NCBI RefSeq assembly: GCF_030657435.1
Contig: NZ_JAUTWS010000047.1
Span: 1-46,709 of the forward strand
DNA: 46,709 nucleotides
DNA from: Paracraurococcus lichenis
Lineage (GTDB): Bacteria; Pseudomonadota; Alphaproteobacteria; Acetobacterales; Acetobacteraceae
Direction: 5' to 3'
The position numbers and the translations under genes were made by a program. Of this stretch, positions 7,386 to 16,097 are shown one piece after another (position 1 is the stretch's first letter; each line of letters starts with the position of its first letter). A model generated the notes under the pieces. That model saw only the letters and a list, made by a program, of their open reading frames with translations, was not told the DNA's origin and made no database searches.

Positions 7386-9188
7386 TCAGTCCGTCGCCAT
7401 GACCTTCACGTAGCTCCCCGGCGCGTCCTCGATGGGCTTGAGCTTGCCGTAGCCGGGCAGGCGTGCCGGCACCTGCGACTTCTCGAGCGCCGTGACCCAG
7501 CGGTGCCAGTCCGGCCACCAGGACCCCGCGAGCTCGGTCGCGCCCTCGAACCAGGCCTCCGGATCGGGCGGGAGCTGTTCGTTCACCCAGTGGCTGTACT
7601 TGCCGGAATCGGGCGGGTTCACCACGCCGGCGATGTGGCCGCTCGCCGCCAGCACGAAGCGCACCGGCCCGCGATAGATCTGCGTCGCGCGGTAGGTGCT
7701 CTTCCAGGGCGCGATATGGTCCTCCCGCGTCGAGATCAGGTAGGAGGGCACCTTGATCTTCCGCAGGTCGATCTTCTGGCCCAGCAGCTCGATGGCGCCG
7801 GGCTTGATCAGGTCGTTCTGCTGGTACATCCGCCGCAGGTAGAAGCTGTGCATCCGCGCCGGCATGCGGGTGCTGTCGTCGTTCCAGTAGAGCAGGTCGA
7901 AGGGGAAGGGCTCCTGCCCAAGCAGGTAGTTGTTCACCACGAAGGACCAGATCAGGTCGTTGGCGCGGAGCATGTTGAAGGTCGTCGCCATCTCGCGGCC
8001 CTCGAGATAGCCGCGCTTCTGCATCTGCTCCTCGAGGCAGTGGAGCTGCTCCTCGTCGATGAAGACGCCGAGCTCGCCCGCCTCCTCGAAATCCGTCATG
8101 GTGACGAAGTAGGTCGCCGACTTGATGCGGGTGTCGCGCTTCGCCGCCATATGCGCGAGCGTCGTCGCCAGCAGCGTGCCGCCGAGGCAGTAGCCGATGG
8201 CATTAATCTCCCGCTCGCCCGTCGCCTTCTCGATCGCCGAGAGGGCGTCGTAGATGCCCTCCTGCATGTAGTCGTCGAAGCCCTTCTGGGCGAGCTGCTC
8301 GTCCGGATTGACCCACGAGACCACGAAGACCGTGTGGCCCTGGTCCACCGCCCAGCGGATGAAGCTGTTCCGTGGCCTGAGGTCGAGGATGTAGAACTTG
8401 TTGATCCAGGGCGGCAGGATCAGCAGCGGCCGCTTCAGCACCGTCGCGGTGGTCGGGCTGTACTGGATGAGCTGCATCAGGTCGTTCTGGTGGACGACCT
8501 TGCCGGGCGTGACCGCGATGTTCTCGCCGACCCTGAACTTGCTGTCGTCGGTCATGCGGATGCGCAGGCGCCCCTTGCCGCGCTCGAGATCCGCCAGCAG
8601 GTGCGAGAGGCCCTTCAGCAGGTTCTCCCCGCCCGTCTCCGCGGTGCGGCGCAGCACCTCCGGGTTCGTCAGCAGGAAGTTGGACGGGCTCATCGCATCG
8701 ACGAATTGCCGCGTGTAGAAGTCGACCTTCTGCGCCGCCTTCGGGTCCAGCCCGTCCACGTCGCTGACCACGGTCTGGAAGAAGCGGGCGGAGAGCAGGT
8801 AGCTCTGCTTGATGAAGTCGAAGACCTCGTTCTCCCGCCAGGCCTCGTCCTTGAAGCGGCGGTCGCGCGGGTCCTCGGCGATCACCGGTGCCGGCACGTC
8901 GCCCAGCATCCGCCGCGCGGTGTTCTGCCAGAGCGTCAGGTAGTCCTGCCAGAAGCCGAGCTGGGCCTGCATCAGCCGGGCCGGATTGGCCATCAGCCGC
9001 GTCGTCATCTCGAGGAAGGCGCCGCCGATGTTGAGCGGGTCGGGCACCGCCTCGCTCTCGGCCTGGCGGCGGAGGAAATCCGTGACGATCCGCTGGCCGC
9101 GCTCCGCCACCTCCGACATGGTGCGGGTCACCAGCGCCGGGTCGGGCAGGCGGAACTGCGGGTGTTCGGGCGTCTTTTCCTGGTCCAT
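7386..9188 (-). CDS. phaC: Class I poly(3-hydroxyalkanoate) synthase
   Basis: Polymerises (R)-3-hydroxyacyl-CoA into storage polyester on the surface of PHA granules. The protein is 600 aa, the usual class I length. The alpha/beta-hydrolase core carries the lipase-like box GYCLGG with the nucleophile at Cys334; the other triad residues are Asp490 in STREDHIAPW and His518 in AASGHIAGVVNPP. The conserved NPDEQLAQKGFDDYM region is also present. The N-terminal PhaC domain covers roughly residues 90-260. A purine-rich AGGATAGG precedes the ATG. No phaA, phaB, phasin or phaR gene is adjacent, so it stands alone. It converges on the lipoprotein pair across repeat array A. Confidence 0.96.
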   Translation of the reverse strand: MDQEKTPEHPQFRLPDPALVTRTMSEVAERGQRIVTDFLRRQAESEAVPDPLNIGGAFLEMTTRLMANPARLMQAQLGFWQDYLTLWQNTARRMLGDVPAPVIAEDPRDRRFKDEAWRENEVFDFIKQSYLLSARFFQTVVSDVDGLDPKAAQKVDFYTRQFVDAMSPSNFLLTNPEVLRRTAETGGENLLKGLSHLLADLERGKGRLRIRMTDDSKFRVGENIAVTPGKVVHQNDLMQLIQYSPTTATVLKRPLLILPPWINKFYILDLRPRNSFIRWAVDQGHTVFVVSWVNPDEQLAQKGFDDYMQEGIYDALSAIEKATGEREINAIGYCLGGTLLATTLAHMAAKRDTRIKSATYFVTMTDFEEAGELGVFIDEEQLHCLEEQMQKRGYLEGREMATTFNMLRANDLIWSFVVNNYLLGQEPFPFDLLYWNDDSTRMPARMHSFYLRRMYQQNDLIKPGAIELLGQKIDLRKIKVPSYLISTREDHIAPWKSTYRATQIYRGPVRFVLAASGHIAGVVNPPDSGKYSHWVNEQLPPDPEAWFEGATELAGSWWPDWHRWVTALEKSQVPARLPGYGKLKPIEDAPGSYVKVMATD

Positions 9189-9421
9189 GGCCTATCCTAC
9201 CGCGCTCCCGCCTGTCCGCTCCAGACCGGTTCCAGTGATGGTCCCGTGACGACGTGTAAGCGCGTGTCGCGGCATCTTGCCGGGGACGCATTTCCGGTTG
9301 GGCGATTTTGCTCTAGAGCATATCGCCGCTGGGCGGAAACGCCGCGGTACGGTCCGGTGGTATGGAGGCCGGAGGGATGCCGTCCCCAGGGTCGGGGTGC
9401 GAGCGGGTGAGAGGGTCGGGC

Positions 9422-10003
9422 ATGCGGGCATGGCCGGGTCGTGGCGGGGGCAGGGCAGGGCGCGGACCGTGGGCCGCGGCGGCGCTGCTCTGCGCGCTCG
9501 CCGGCTGCTCGGTGCCGGAGGAGGTGAACCCGGTCGCCATCTACAACCGCATCTCCGGCAATGACGACGCGCGGCGGCCGGCGCCGCCGGGCATGGACCT
9601 GCCCTCGCCCAACCTCGCCAGCATCCCGCCGCGGCCGGAGAGGCCGCCGCCGGAGCTGCGCAACGCCATCTCCGCCGCACTCGCCGAGGACCGCACGCGA
9701 TCGCGCGAGCCGTTGCTCCTCCGCAGCATCCCGGCGCCCGGCGCCGCGGTGGGCGGCGCGCCCCGCGACCAGGTGATGCCCGCCGCGCCGCCGCCGCGCG
9801 CGTCGCTGGCGGCCGCGCCGCGGATCCCCTTGACCGAGGCGCCGGCCGGGCAGCCCACGGCCGCGCCCCGCGCCGAGCCCGGCCAGGGCGCGCCGCCGCG
9901 GCCCGGCGCGGCGCCCGCGCCCGCCCTGCCGGAGATGCCGGCCGAGGCGCCGGCCCCGCCGCCGCCCGACCTGCTCGGCGCCCCGGACCGCCCTCGCCTC
10001 TGA
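9422..10003 (+). CDS. Proline/alanine-rich putative lipoprotein
   Basis: About 193 aa. A basic N-terminus and hydrophobic stretch lead to the lipobox LAGC (about residues 26-29), followed by SVPEEVNPVAIYNRISGND. The segment LPSPNLASIPPRPERPPPEL resembles a short motif seen in several alphaproteobacterial envelope lipoproteins of unknown role. The rest is low-complexity Pro/Ala sequence and probably unstructured. The start is uncertain: ATGs at 9362 and 9377 are in frame, but the one chosen gives the best signal peptide. It is divergent from phaC. No function can be assigned. Confidence 0.6.
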   Translation: MRAWPGRGGGRAGRGPWAAAALLCALAGCSVPEEVNPVAIYNRISGNDDARRPAPPGMDLPSPNLASIPPRPERPPPELRNAISAALAEDRTRSREPLLLRSIPAPGAAVGGAPRDQVMPAAPPPRASLAAAPRIPLTEAPAGQPTAAPRAEPGQGAPPRPGAAPAPALPEMPAEAPAPPPPDLLGAPDRPRL

Positions 10004-10037
10004 GCCGCAGGTTTTTCGCAGGCCATGCGCTGAATCG

Positions 10038-10067
10038 CTGACACCGCAGCGCAATCGGCCCTATAGG
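10038..10067 (+). promoter_or_regulatory. Predicted sigma-70 promoter of the aminotransferase-hom operon
   Basis: CTGACA (10038-10043, five of six consensus bases) and TATAGG (10062-10067) are separated by 18 nt. Transcription would start near 10074, giving a leader of about 80 nt before the aminotransferase ATG. That leader contains a perfect 7-bp hairpin, GCGAAGC-ATG-GCTTCGC, at 10091-10107. Confidence 0.45.
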
Positions 10068-10153
10068 GGCGGGCCGCGCCGCCCGCGCCCGCGAAGCATG
10101 GCTTCGCCGGGTCCCGGGCCAGGGCGTGGGCCAAATGCACACGGACCCAGGTC

Positions 10154-11374
10154 ATGACCGAGGAATTCCATCGTATCCGCCGCCTGCCCCCCTATGTCTT
10201 CGCCGAGGTGAATGCGGCGAAGGCGAAGGCGCGGGCCGCGGCAGAGGACATCGTGGACCTCGGCATGGGCAATCCCGACAGCCCGACGCCACCGCATATC
10301 GTGGCCAAGCTGGTCGAGGCGGTGCAGGACCCGCGCACCCACCGCTATTCCATGTCGAAGGGCATCCCCGGCCTGCGCAAGGCGCTCTGCGGCTACTATG
10401 CCCGCCGCTTCGGCGTGAAGCTCGATCCCGAGACGGAAGTGGTCGCCACCCTCGGCTCGAAGGAAGGGCTCGCCAACCTGGCGCAGGCCATCTCCTCGCC
10501 CGGCGACACCATCCTGGTGCCGAACCCCTCCTACCCGATCCACCAGTTCGGCTTCATCATCGCCGGCGCGACGGCGCGCAGCCTGCCCTGCACGCCGGAT
10601 GACGAGATGCTGGCGGCGATCGACCGGGCGGTGCGGCATTCCGTGCCGAAGCCGACCGCGGTGATCGTCAACTTCCCCTCGAACCCGACGGCCCATCTCG
10701 CCTCGATCGAGTTCTACCGCGAGCTGGTCGCGCTCTGCCGCAAGCACGAGCTCTTCATCCTCTCCGACCTCGCCTATGCCGAGCTCTATTTCGGCGACGT
10801 GCCGCCGCCGTCGGTGCTGGAGGTCGAGGGGGCGAAGGACATCACGGTCGAGTTCACCTCGATGTCCAAGACCTACAACATGCCGGGCTGGCGCATGGGC
10901 TTCGCCGCCGGCAACCCGCGGCTGATCGCGGCGCTGGCGCGGGTGAAGAGCTACCTCGACTACGGCGCCTTCACGCCGATCCAGGTCGCCGCCGCGGCGG
11001 CGCTGAACGGGCCGCAGGATTCGGTCGCCGCCATGCGGGTGCTCTACAAGGAGCGCCGCGACCTGCTGGTGAAGGGCCTGCGCCAGGCGGGCTGGGACGT
11101 GCCCTCGCCGGAGGGGTCGATGTTCATCTGGGCGCCGATCCCGGAGAAGTTCCGCCACCTCGGCAGCGTCGAATTCTCGAAGCTCCTGCTTGCCCGCGCC
11201 AAGGTCGCGGTCGCGCCCGGCCTCGGCTTCGGCGAGCATGGCGACGGCCATGTCCGCATCGCGCTCGTCGAGAACAGCCACCGCATGCGCCAGGCGCTGC
11301 GCGGCATCCGCGCCTTCCTGCAGGGCGACAACCTCGGCCCGGCCGAGGCCGAGAAGGAAGTAGTCTCCGCATGA
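10154..11374 (+). CDS. Class I aminotransferase, AlaC / LL-diaminopimelate aminotransferase type
   Basis: A 406-aa PLP-dependent fold-type I aminotransferase. The PLP lysine is Lys239 in TSMSKTYNMPGWRMGF; NFPSNPTA (about 173-180) and SDLAYAELYF (about 204-213) supply other cofactor contacts. Close relatives are annotated either as alanine-synthesising transaminases (AlaC/YfdZ) or as LL-diaminopimelate aminotransferases; sequence alone does not decide. The stop overlaps the start of hom by 4 nt (ATGA), so the two are translationally coupled, suggesting a role in amino acid synthesis near the aspartate family. The order aminotransferase-hom-glpX-recJ is widespread in Alphaproteobacteria. Confidence 0.88.
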   Translation: MTEEFHRIRRLPPYVFAEVNAAKAKARAAAEDIVDLGMGNPDSPTPPHIVAKLVEAVQDPRTHRYSMSKGIPGLRKALCGYYARRFGVKLDPETEVVATLGSKEGLANLAQAISSPGDTILVPNPSYPIHQFGFIIAGATARSLPCTPDDEMLAAIDRAVRHSVPKPTAVIVNFPSNPTAHLASIEFYRELVALCRKHELFILSDLAYAELYFGDVPPPSVLEVEGAKDITVEFTSMSKTYNMPGWRMGFAAGNPRLIAALARVKSYLDYGAFTPIQVAAAAALNGPQDSVAAMRVLYKERRDLLVKGLRQAGWDVPSPEGSMFIWAPIPEKFRHLGSVEFSKLLLARAKVAVAPGLGFGEHGDGHVRIALVENSHRMRQALRGIRAFLQGDNLGPAEAEKEVVSA

Positions 11375-12663
11375 GCAAGCCACTTTCGATCGCGGTCGCC
11401 GGCCTGGGCACGGTCGGCGCCGGCGTCCTGAAGCTGCTCTCGGAGAATGCCGAGATCGTCGCGGCGCGTGCGGGGCGGCCGGTGGTGGTCGGCGCCGTCT
11501 CGGCCCGCGACCGCTTGCGGGACCGCGGCGTGCCGCTCTCGGCGCTGCGCTGGTACGACGACCCGGTGGCGCTGGCCGCCGATCCCGGAACGGATGTGGT
11601 GGTCGAGCTGATCGGCGGCAGCGACGGCCCGGCGCGGGCGCTGGTCGAGGCCGCGCTCGCCGCCGGCAAGCCGGTGGTCACCGCCAACAAGGCGCTGCTC
11701 GCGGTGCACGGCGCGGCGATCGCCGAACTGGCGGAGGCACGCAACGTGCCGCTCGCCTTCGAGGCCGCCGTCGCCGGCGGCATCCCGGCGATCAAGGCGC
11801 TGCGCGAGGGGCTGGCGGCGAACCGCATCCGCCGCGTCGCCGGCATCCTGAACGGCACCTGCAACTACATCCTGACCGTGATGCGCGAGCACAAGCGGGA
11901 ATTCGCCGAGGTGCTGGCGGAGGCGCAGAAGCTCGGCTACGCGGAAGCGGATCCCTCCTTCGACATCGACGGGATCGATGCCGCGCACAAGCTGGCGATC
12001 CTGGCCGCGCTCGCCTTCGGCCGGCCGGTGGATTTCGCCGCTGTGCATGTCGAGGGCATCCGCGAGGTCAGCGCGCTCGACATCGCGCTCGCCGGGGAGC
12101 TCGGCTACCGCATCAAGCTGCTCGGCATCGCCGAGCGCACCGCGGCCGGCATCGCCACCCGGGTGCATCCCTGCATGGTGCCGGTCGCCGCGCCGATCGC
12201 CCGGGTGGACGGGGTCTTCAACGCCGTGGTGGCGGAGGGCGACTTCGTCGGCCGGGTGGTGCTGGAGGGCCGTGGGGCCGGGGCGGGGCCGACGGCGAGC
12301 GCCGTGGTCGCCGACCTGATCGACCTCGCGCGCGGCCGGGTCACCCCGGTCTGGGGCGCCGCCGCGGGGCTGCTGGACGGCGCGCCCGCCCTGCCGATGG
12401 AACGGCATGTCGGCGCCTACTACCTCCGCCTGATGGTCCTCGACCGTCCCGGCGTGATCGCCGATGTCACCGGCATCCTGCGCGACCATGTCATCAGCCT
12501 CGAGGCCATGCTGCAGCGCGGCAGGGCGCCGGGCGAGGCGGTGCCGGTGGTGCTGACCACGCATGACTGCGAGGAGGCCTCGATGCGCGCCGCCCTGGCC
12601 CGGCTCGCGGCGCTCGACTCCGTGCTGGAGAAGCCGGCGCTGATCCGGATCGAGCCGCTCTGA
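11371..12663 (+). CDS. hom: Homoserine dehydrogenase with C-terminal ACT domain
   Basis: Reduces aspartate semialdehyde to homoserine, the branch point to threonine and methionine. The protein is 430 aa, the normal length for the monofunctional enzyme. The N-terminal Rossmann motif is GLGTVGAG (about 11-18). The catalytic region includes AVAGGIPAIKALREGL, GILNGTCNYIL and the substrate-binding EADPSFDIDGIDAAHKL. The last 80 or so residues, from YYLRLMVLDRPGVIADVTGI, form an ACT domain, so allosteric control by threonine is likely. It starts within the 3' end of the aminotransferase gene. A very strong hairpin after the stop separates it from glpX. Confidence 0.96.
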   Translation: MSKPLSIAVAGLGTVGAGVLKLLSENAEIVAARAGRPVVVGAVSARDRLRDRGVPLSALRWYDDPVALAADPGTDVVVELIGGSDGPARALVEAALAAGKPVVTANKALLAVHGAAIAELAEARNVPLAFEAAVAGGIPAIKALREGLAANRIRRVAGILNGTCNYILTVMREHKREFAEVLAEAQKLGYAEADPSFDIDGIDAAHKLAILAALAFGRPVDFAAVHVEGIREVSALDIALAGELGYRIKLLGIAERTAAGIATRVHPCMVPVAAPIARVDGVFNAVVAEGDFVGRVVLEGRGAGAGPTASAVVADLIDLARGRVTPVWGAAAGLLDGAPALPMERHVGAYYLRLMVLDRPGVIADVTGILRDHVISLEAMLQRGRAPGEAVPVVLTTHDCEEASMRAALARLAALDSVLEKPALIRIEPL

Positions 12664-12697
12664 CCCGCCGCCGGTCGCCGGTCCCGCTGCCCTGATC

Positions 12698-12731
12698 CCG
12701 GGCCGCGCCGGCCGCTTCCGGCGCGGCCCGG
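12698..12731 (+). terminator. Strong 14-bp hairpin between hom and glpX
   Basis: A perfect 14-bp inverted repeat, CCGGGCCGCGCCGG/CCGGCGCGGCCCGG, with a 6-nt loop. It has no T-tract. It ends 37 nt before the glpX start and probably ends or attenuates transcription from the hom operon. Confidence 0.55.
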
Positions 12732-12768
12732 CTGCGTGTAGTCTCCGCCCAAGATCACGGAGGCCCAC

Positions 12769-13761
12769 ATGGCGGACTACGACGCGTCGACCCTGCTGGT
12801 CGACCGCAACCTGGCGCTCGAATTGGTCCGGGTGACGGAGGCCGCGGCGCTCGCCGCCTCCCGCTGGATCGGCCGCGGCGACAAGAACGCCGCCGACGGC
12901 GCCGCGGTGGACGCCATGCGCAAGGCCTTCGACACGGTGGCGATCAGCGGCACCGTGGTGATCGGCGAGGGCGAGATGGACGAGGCGCCGATGCTCTACA
13001 TCGGCGAGAAGATCGGCCTGGGCGGGCCGGAGGTGGACATCGCCGTCGATCCGCTCGAGGGCACCTCCATCACCGCCAAGGGCGGGCCGAATGCCATCGC
13101 CACGGTCGCGCTGGCCGAGCGCGGTGGCTTCCTGCACGCCCCCGACATCTACATGGACAAGATCGCGGTCGGCCCCGGCCTGCCGGAGGGCGTCGTGCAT
13201 CTCGACGCGAAGCCGGAGGAGAACCTGCGCGAGCTGGCGCGGGCCAAGAAATGCTCCATCGGCGACCTGATGGTCTGCACGCTCGACCGCGACCGGCATG
13301 CCGAGATGATCAAGGCCTGCCGCAAGGCCGGGGCGCGCATCATGCTGCTCGGCGACGGCGACGTGGCGGGCGTGATCGCGGTCTCCCAGCCCGGCACGGG
13401 CGTCGATATCTACATGGGCTCGGGCGGCGCGCCGGAGGGCGTGCTGGCGGCGGCGGCGCTGCGCTGCATCGGCGGCCAGATGCAGGGCCGCCTGCAGTTC
13501 GAGAACGAGGAGCAGGTCGCCCGCGCCCGCGAGATGGGCGTGACCGACCCGAAGCGCATCTACGGCATCTACGAGATGGCGCGCGGCAACGTCATGTTCG
13601 CGGCGACCGGCGTGACCGGCGGCCCGATGCTGCACGGCGTCAAGCGCTCGGCGACCGGGGCGGTGACGCATTCCATCATCATGCGCAGCAAGTCCGGCAC
13701 CGTCCGCTACGTCGAGGGGCACCACAACTTCGCCCGCAAGCCCGCGGCCTTCGTCGCCTGA
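12769..13761 (+). CDS. glpX: Class II fructose-1,6-bisphosphatase
   Basis: Hydrolyses fructose-1,6-bisphosphate in gluconeogenesis. The protein is 330 aa, typical of the GlpX family. Metal- and phosphate-binding motifs are GEGEMDEAPM (66-75) and DPLEGTS (94-100); the later LGDGDVAGVIA and GSGGAPEGVLAAAALRCIGG stretches are also characteristic. A near-perfect ribosome binding site (GGAGG) lies 7 nt before the ATG. A strong hairpin upstream suggests its own promoter within the short gap after hom. recJ follows after 25 nt and is probably co-transcribed. The neighbourhood is conserved in related genomes, although the enzymes belong to different pathways. Confidence 0.96.
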   Translation: MADYDASTLLVDRNLALELVRVTEAAALAASRWIGRGDKNAADGAAVDAMRKAFDTVAISGTVVIGEGEMDEAPMLYIGEKIGLGGPEVDIAVDPLEGTSITAKGGPNAIATVALAERGGFLHAPDIYMDKIAVGPGLPEGVVHLDAKPEENLRELARAKKCSIGDLMVCTLDRDRHAEMIKACRKAGARIMLLGDGDVAGVIAVSQPGTGVDIYMGSGGAPEGVLAAAALRCIGGQMQGRLQFENEEQVARAREMGVTDPKRIYGIYEMARGNVMFAATGVTGGPMLHGVKRSATGAVTHSIIMRSKSGTVRYVEGHHNFARKPAAFVA

Positions 13762-13786
13762 GCCGGCACCGGGCGGGGCGGCGCTG

Positions 13787-15580
13787 ATGGACGGCAGCGC
13801 GCTGCCGGAGGCCGTGCTCGGGGTCGCGCGCAGCGTCACCGGCCGGCGCTGGGTGCGGCGGGAGGGCGATGCGCGGCTCGGCCTCGCCATCGCGCAGCGG
13901 GCGGACCTGCCCGAGCTGGTCGGGCGGCTGCTGGCCGCGCGCGGCGTGGGGCTGGAGGCGGTGACCGACTTCCTCGAGCCGACCCTGCGCGCCCTGCTGC
14001 CCGACCCTTCCGTGCTGCTCGACATGGAGGCCGCGGCGGCGCGGCTGGCGAGCGCGGTGCGGGAAGGGGAGACGGTCGCCGTCTTCGGCGACTACGACGT
14101 GGACGGCGCCTGTTCCGGCGCGCTGATGGTGCGCGCGCTGCGCCTGCTCGGCTGCGAGGTCAGCCACTACGTCCCGCACCGGCTGAACGAGGGCTATGGC
14201 CCGAACCCGGCGGCCATCCGCGCCCTCTGCGAGCGCGGCGCGACGCTGATCGTCTGCGTCGATTGCGGCGTCGCGGCGCATGAGGCGCTGGAGGCGGCGC
14301 GCGGCCAGGCCGATGTCGTGGTGCTCGACCACCACAAGTCGGAAGGGCCGGTGCCGCGCGTCGCCGCGGTGGTCAACCCGAACCGGCTCGATTGCGGCTC
14401 CGGCCTCCGGCATCTCTGCGCCGCCGCCGTCGCCTTCCTCGCCTGCGTCGCGCTGCACCGGGTGCTGCGGCGGGAGGGGCTGTTCCAGCGCCGGCCGGAG
14501 CCGCCGCTGATGGAGCTGCTCGACTTCGTCGCGCTGGCCACCGTCTGCGATGTCATGCCGCTGACGGGGGTGAACCGCGCGCTGGTCGCGCAGGGGCTGA
14601 AGGTGATGGGCAGGCGCGGCCATGCCGGCCTCGCCGCGCTGCTCGAGATCGGCCAGGTGCGCGACCTGCCGACGGCGCATTCGCTGGGCTTCGTGCTGGG
14701 GCCGCGGATCAATGCCGCCGGGCGGATCGACGAGCCGGATCTCGGCCTGCGGCTGCTGCTCTGCGACGATCCGGTCGAGGCGCGGGCCATGGCCGAGCGG
14801 CTGGACGCGGTGAACCGCCGGCGGCAGGAGGTGGAGGCCGAGGTGCTGGGCGCCGCCTTCGCCGAGGCCGAGGCGCAGCATGCCGCCGGCCATCCGGTGC
14901 TGCTGGTGAGCGGCCAGGGCTGGCATCCCGGCGTGGTCGGCATCGTCGCCGGCCGGGTGAAGGAGCGCTTCAACCGCCCGGCCTGCGTCGCCGGCGTGGC
15001 GGATGGGCTGGCCAAGGGCTCCGGCCGCTCGGTGCCCGGCCTCGACCTCGGCGGGGCTGTCATCGCGGCGCGCCAGGCCGGGCTGCTGGAGACCGGCGGC
15101 GGCCATGCCATGGCGGCCGGCTTCAGCCTGAAGATCGAGCGGTTGCCGGAGCTGCACGCCTTCCTCGACGAGCGGCTGTCGCGCGCGGGCGAGTTGCCGG
15201 GCGCGGCCGACCTGGTGGTGGAGGGGACGGTGATGGTCCCGGCCGCGACGCCGGCGCTGGCGCAGCAGGTGGCGCGGCTCTCGCCCTTCGGCGCCGGCAA
15301 CGAGGAGCCGGTCTTCGCCGTGCCGCGCGCCCGCGTGGTGCGGGCGGACCGCGTGGGCAAGGAGGGCAATACTATCCGCGCCTTCATCGAGGGCGAATCG
15401 GGCGGGCGGCTGAAGGCGATCTGCTTCCGCGCCAAGGAGGGCCCTCTGGCCGAGCTGCTGCTGAGCCGGACGCGGGAGCCGGTGCATCTCTGCGGCCAGT
15501 TGCGGGCGGAACGCTGGAACGACGAGGTGAGCGCCTGCCTGCACCTGGTCGATGCCGCGCCCGTGCCGCCCGGCTATTGA
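13787..15580 (+). CDS. recJ: Single-stranded-DNA-specific exonuclease RecJ
   Basis: A 5'-3' single-strand exonuclease acting in recombination and mismatch repair. The 597-aa protein has the DHH phosphoesterase motifs in order: GDYDVDG (101-107), CVDCG (157-161) and DHHK (181-184), followed by the DHHA1 domain with TGGGHAMAAGF and a C-terminal OB-like region. All metal-binding residues expected for activity are visible. The start is supported by the 25-nt spacing from glpX and by no longer in-frame N-terminus being needed. A tRNA-Glu gene follows 36 nt after the stop. Confidence 0.95.
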   Translation: MDGSALPEAVLGVARSVTGRRWVRREGDARLGLAIAQRADLPELVGRLLAARGVGLEAVTDFLEPTLRALLPDPSVLLDMEAAAARLASAVREGETVAVFGDYDVDGACSGALMVRALRLLGCEVSHYVPHRLNEGYGPNPAAIRALCERGATLIVCVDCGVAAHEALEAARGQADVVVLDHHKSEGPVPRVAAVVNPNRLDCGSGLRHLCAAAVAFLACVALHRVLRREGLFQRRPEPPLMELLDFVALATVCDVMPLTGVNRALVAQGLKVMGRRGHAGLAALLEIGQVRDLPTAHSLGFVLGPRINAAGRIDEPDLGLRLLLCDDPVEARAMAERLDAVNRRRQEVEAEVLGAAFAEAEAQHAAGHPVLLVSGQGWHPGVVGIVAGRVKERFNRPACVAGVADGLAKGSGRSVPGLDLGGAVIAARQAGLLETGGGHAMAAGFSLKIERLPELHAFLDERLSRAGELPGAADLVVEGTVMVPAATPALAQQVARLSPFGAGNEEPVFAVPRARVVRADRVGKEGNTIRAFIEGESGGRLKAICFRAKEGPLAELLLSRTREPVHLCGQLRAERWNDEVSACLHLVDAAPVPPGY

Positions 15581-15616
15581 CCGCGGCGGCCCTGCCCACT
15601 ACTCCCCCGCCGCGCG

Positions 15617-15692
15617 GTCCCCATCGTCTAGAGGCCTAGGACACCAGCCTTTCACGTTGGTAACACGGGTTCGAATCCCGTTGGGGACGCCA
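15617..15692 (+). tRNA. tRNA-Glu (anticodon TTC), CCA encoded
   Basis: Folds by eye into a full cloverleaf. The acceptor stem is GTCCCCA/TGGGGAC with discriminator G and an encoded CCA. The D arm starts GTC and ends GAC. The anticodon stem is CCAGC/GTTGG around the loop CTTTCAC, giving anticodon TTC for glutamate. The T arm is ACGGG-TTCGAAT-CCCGT. The total is 76 nt. Confidence 0.97.
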
Positions 15693-16097
15693 GCACCGCC
15701 TGTCCTTGGGACGTCAGGAGCGCAAGGCGACCGGCGTCCTGCAGCCTGCTGCCGGGCTCTGCAGGGCCCAATGGCACCTCGCCATGCGGCCGCCCAACAT
15801 TGGCCGATTGCTCCGACGCGGCCTGCCGCAGGTACCTCGACAGGCGGCTGCCGTCGATCTCCGTCCTCCTCGTCGCCGCCGGCTGACCTTCAGGGGCCGA
15901 CAGGCCCTCATCTGCTGCATGCCAATGCGGGGGGCCGGGGGCGACCGCATTTTCATATGAGGATGGGCGCGGGGCGTGCTTGCGCGGATCGCGGGAAACA
16001 ATCCGGTAAAGGCCAGCGGCTTTGGTTTCCGAACCAGGGCGCATCAACGGGGATGCTCCCCGGGGATGAAGCGCCGGCATCGTACAGGATCCACGCC
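15693..16097. other. Gene-free stretch between tRNA-Glu and the chemoreceptor
   Basis: About 400 nt without a convincing gene. Its composition is more mixed than the flanking genes, and short open frames here lack ribosome binding sites and recognisable products. No repeat of the tRNA 3' end was seen, so there is no direct sign of an integrated element. The AT-richer patch CATTTTCATATGAGGATG near 15949-15965 may contribute to the chemoreceptor promoter. An ATG at 16053 with a purine run before it is an alternative start for the downstream gene. Confidence 0.5.
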
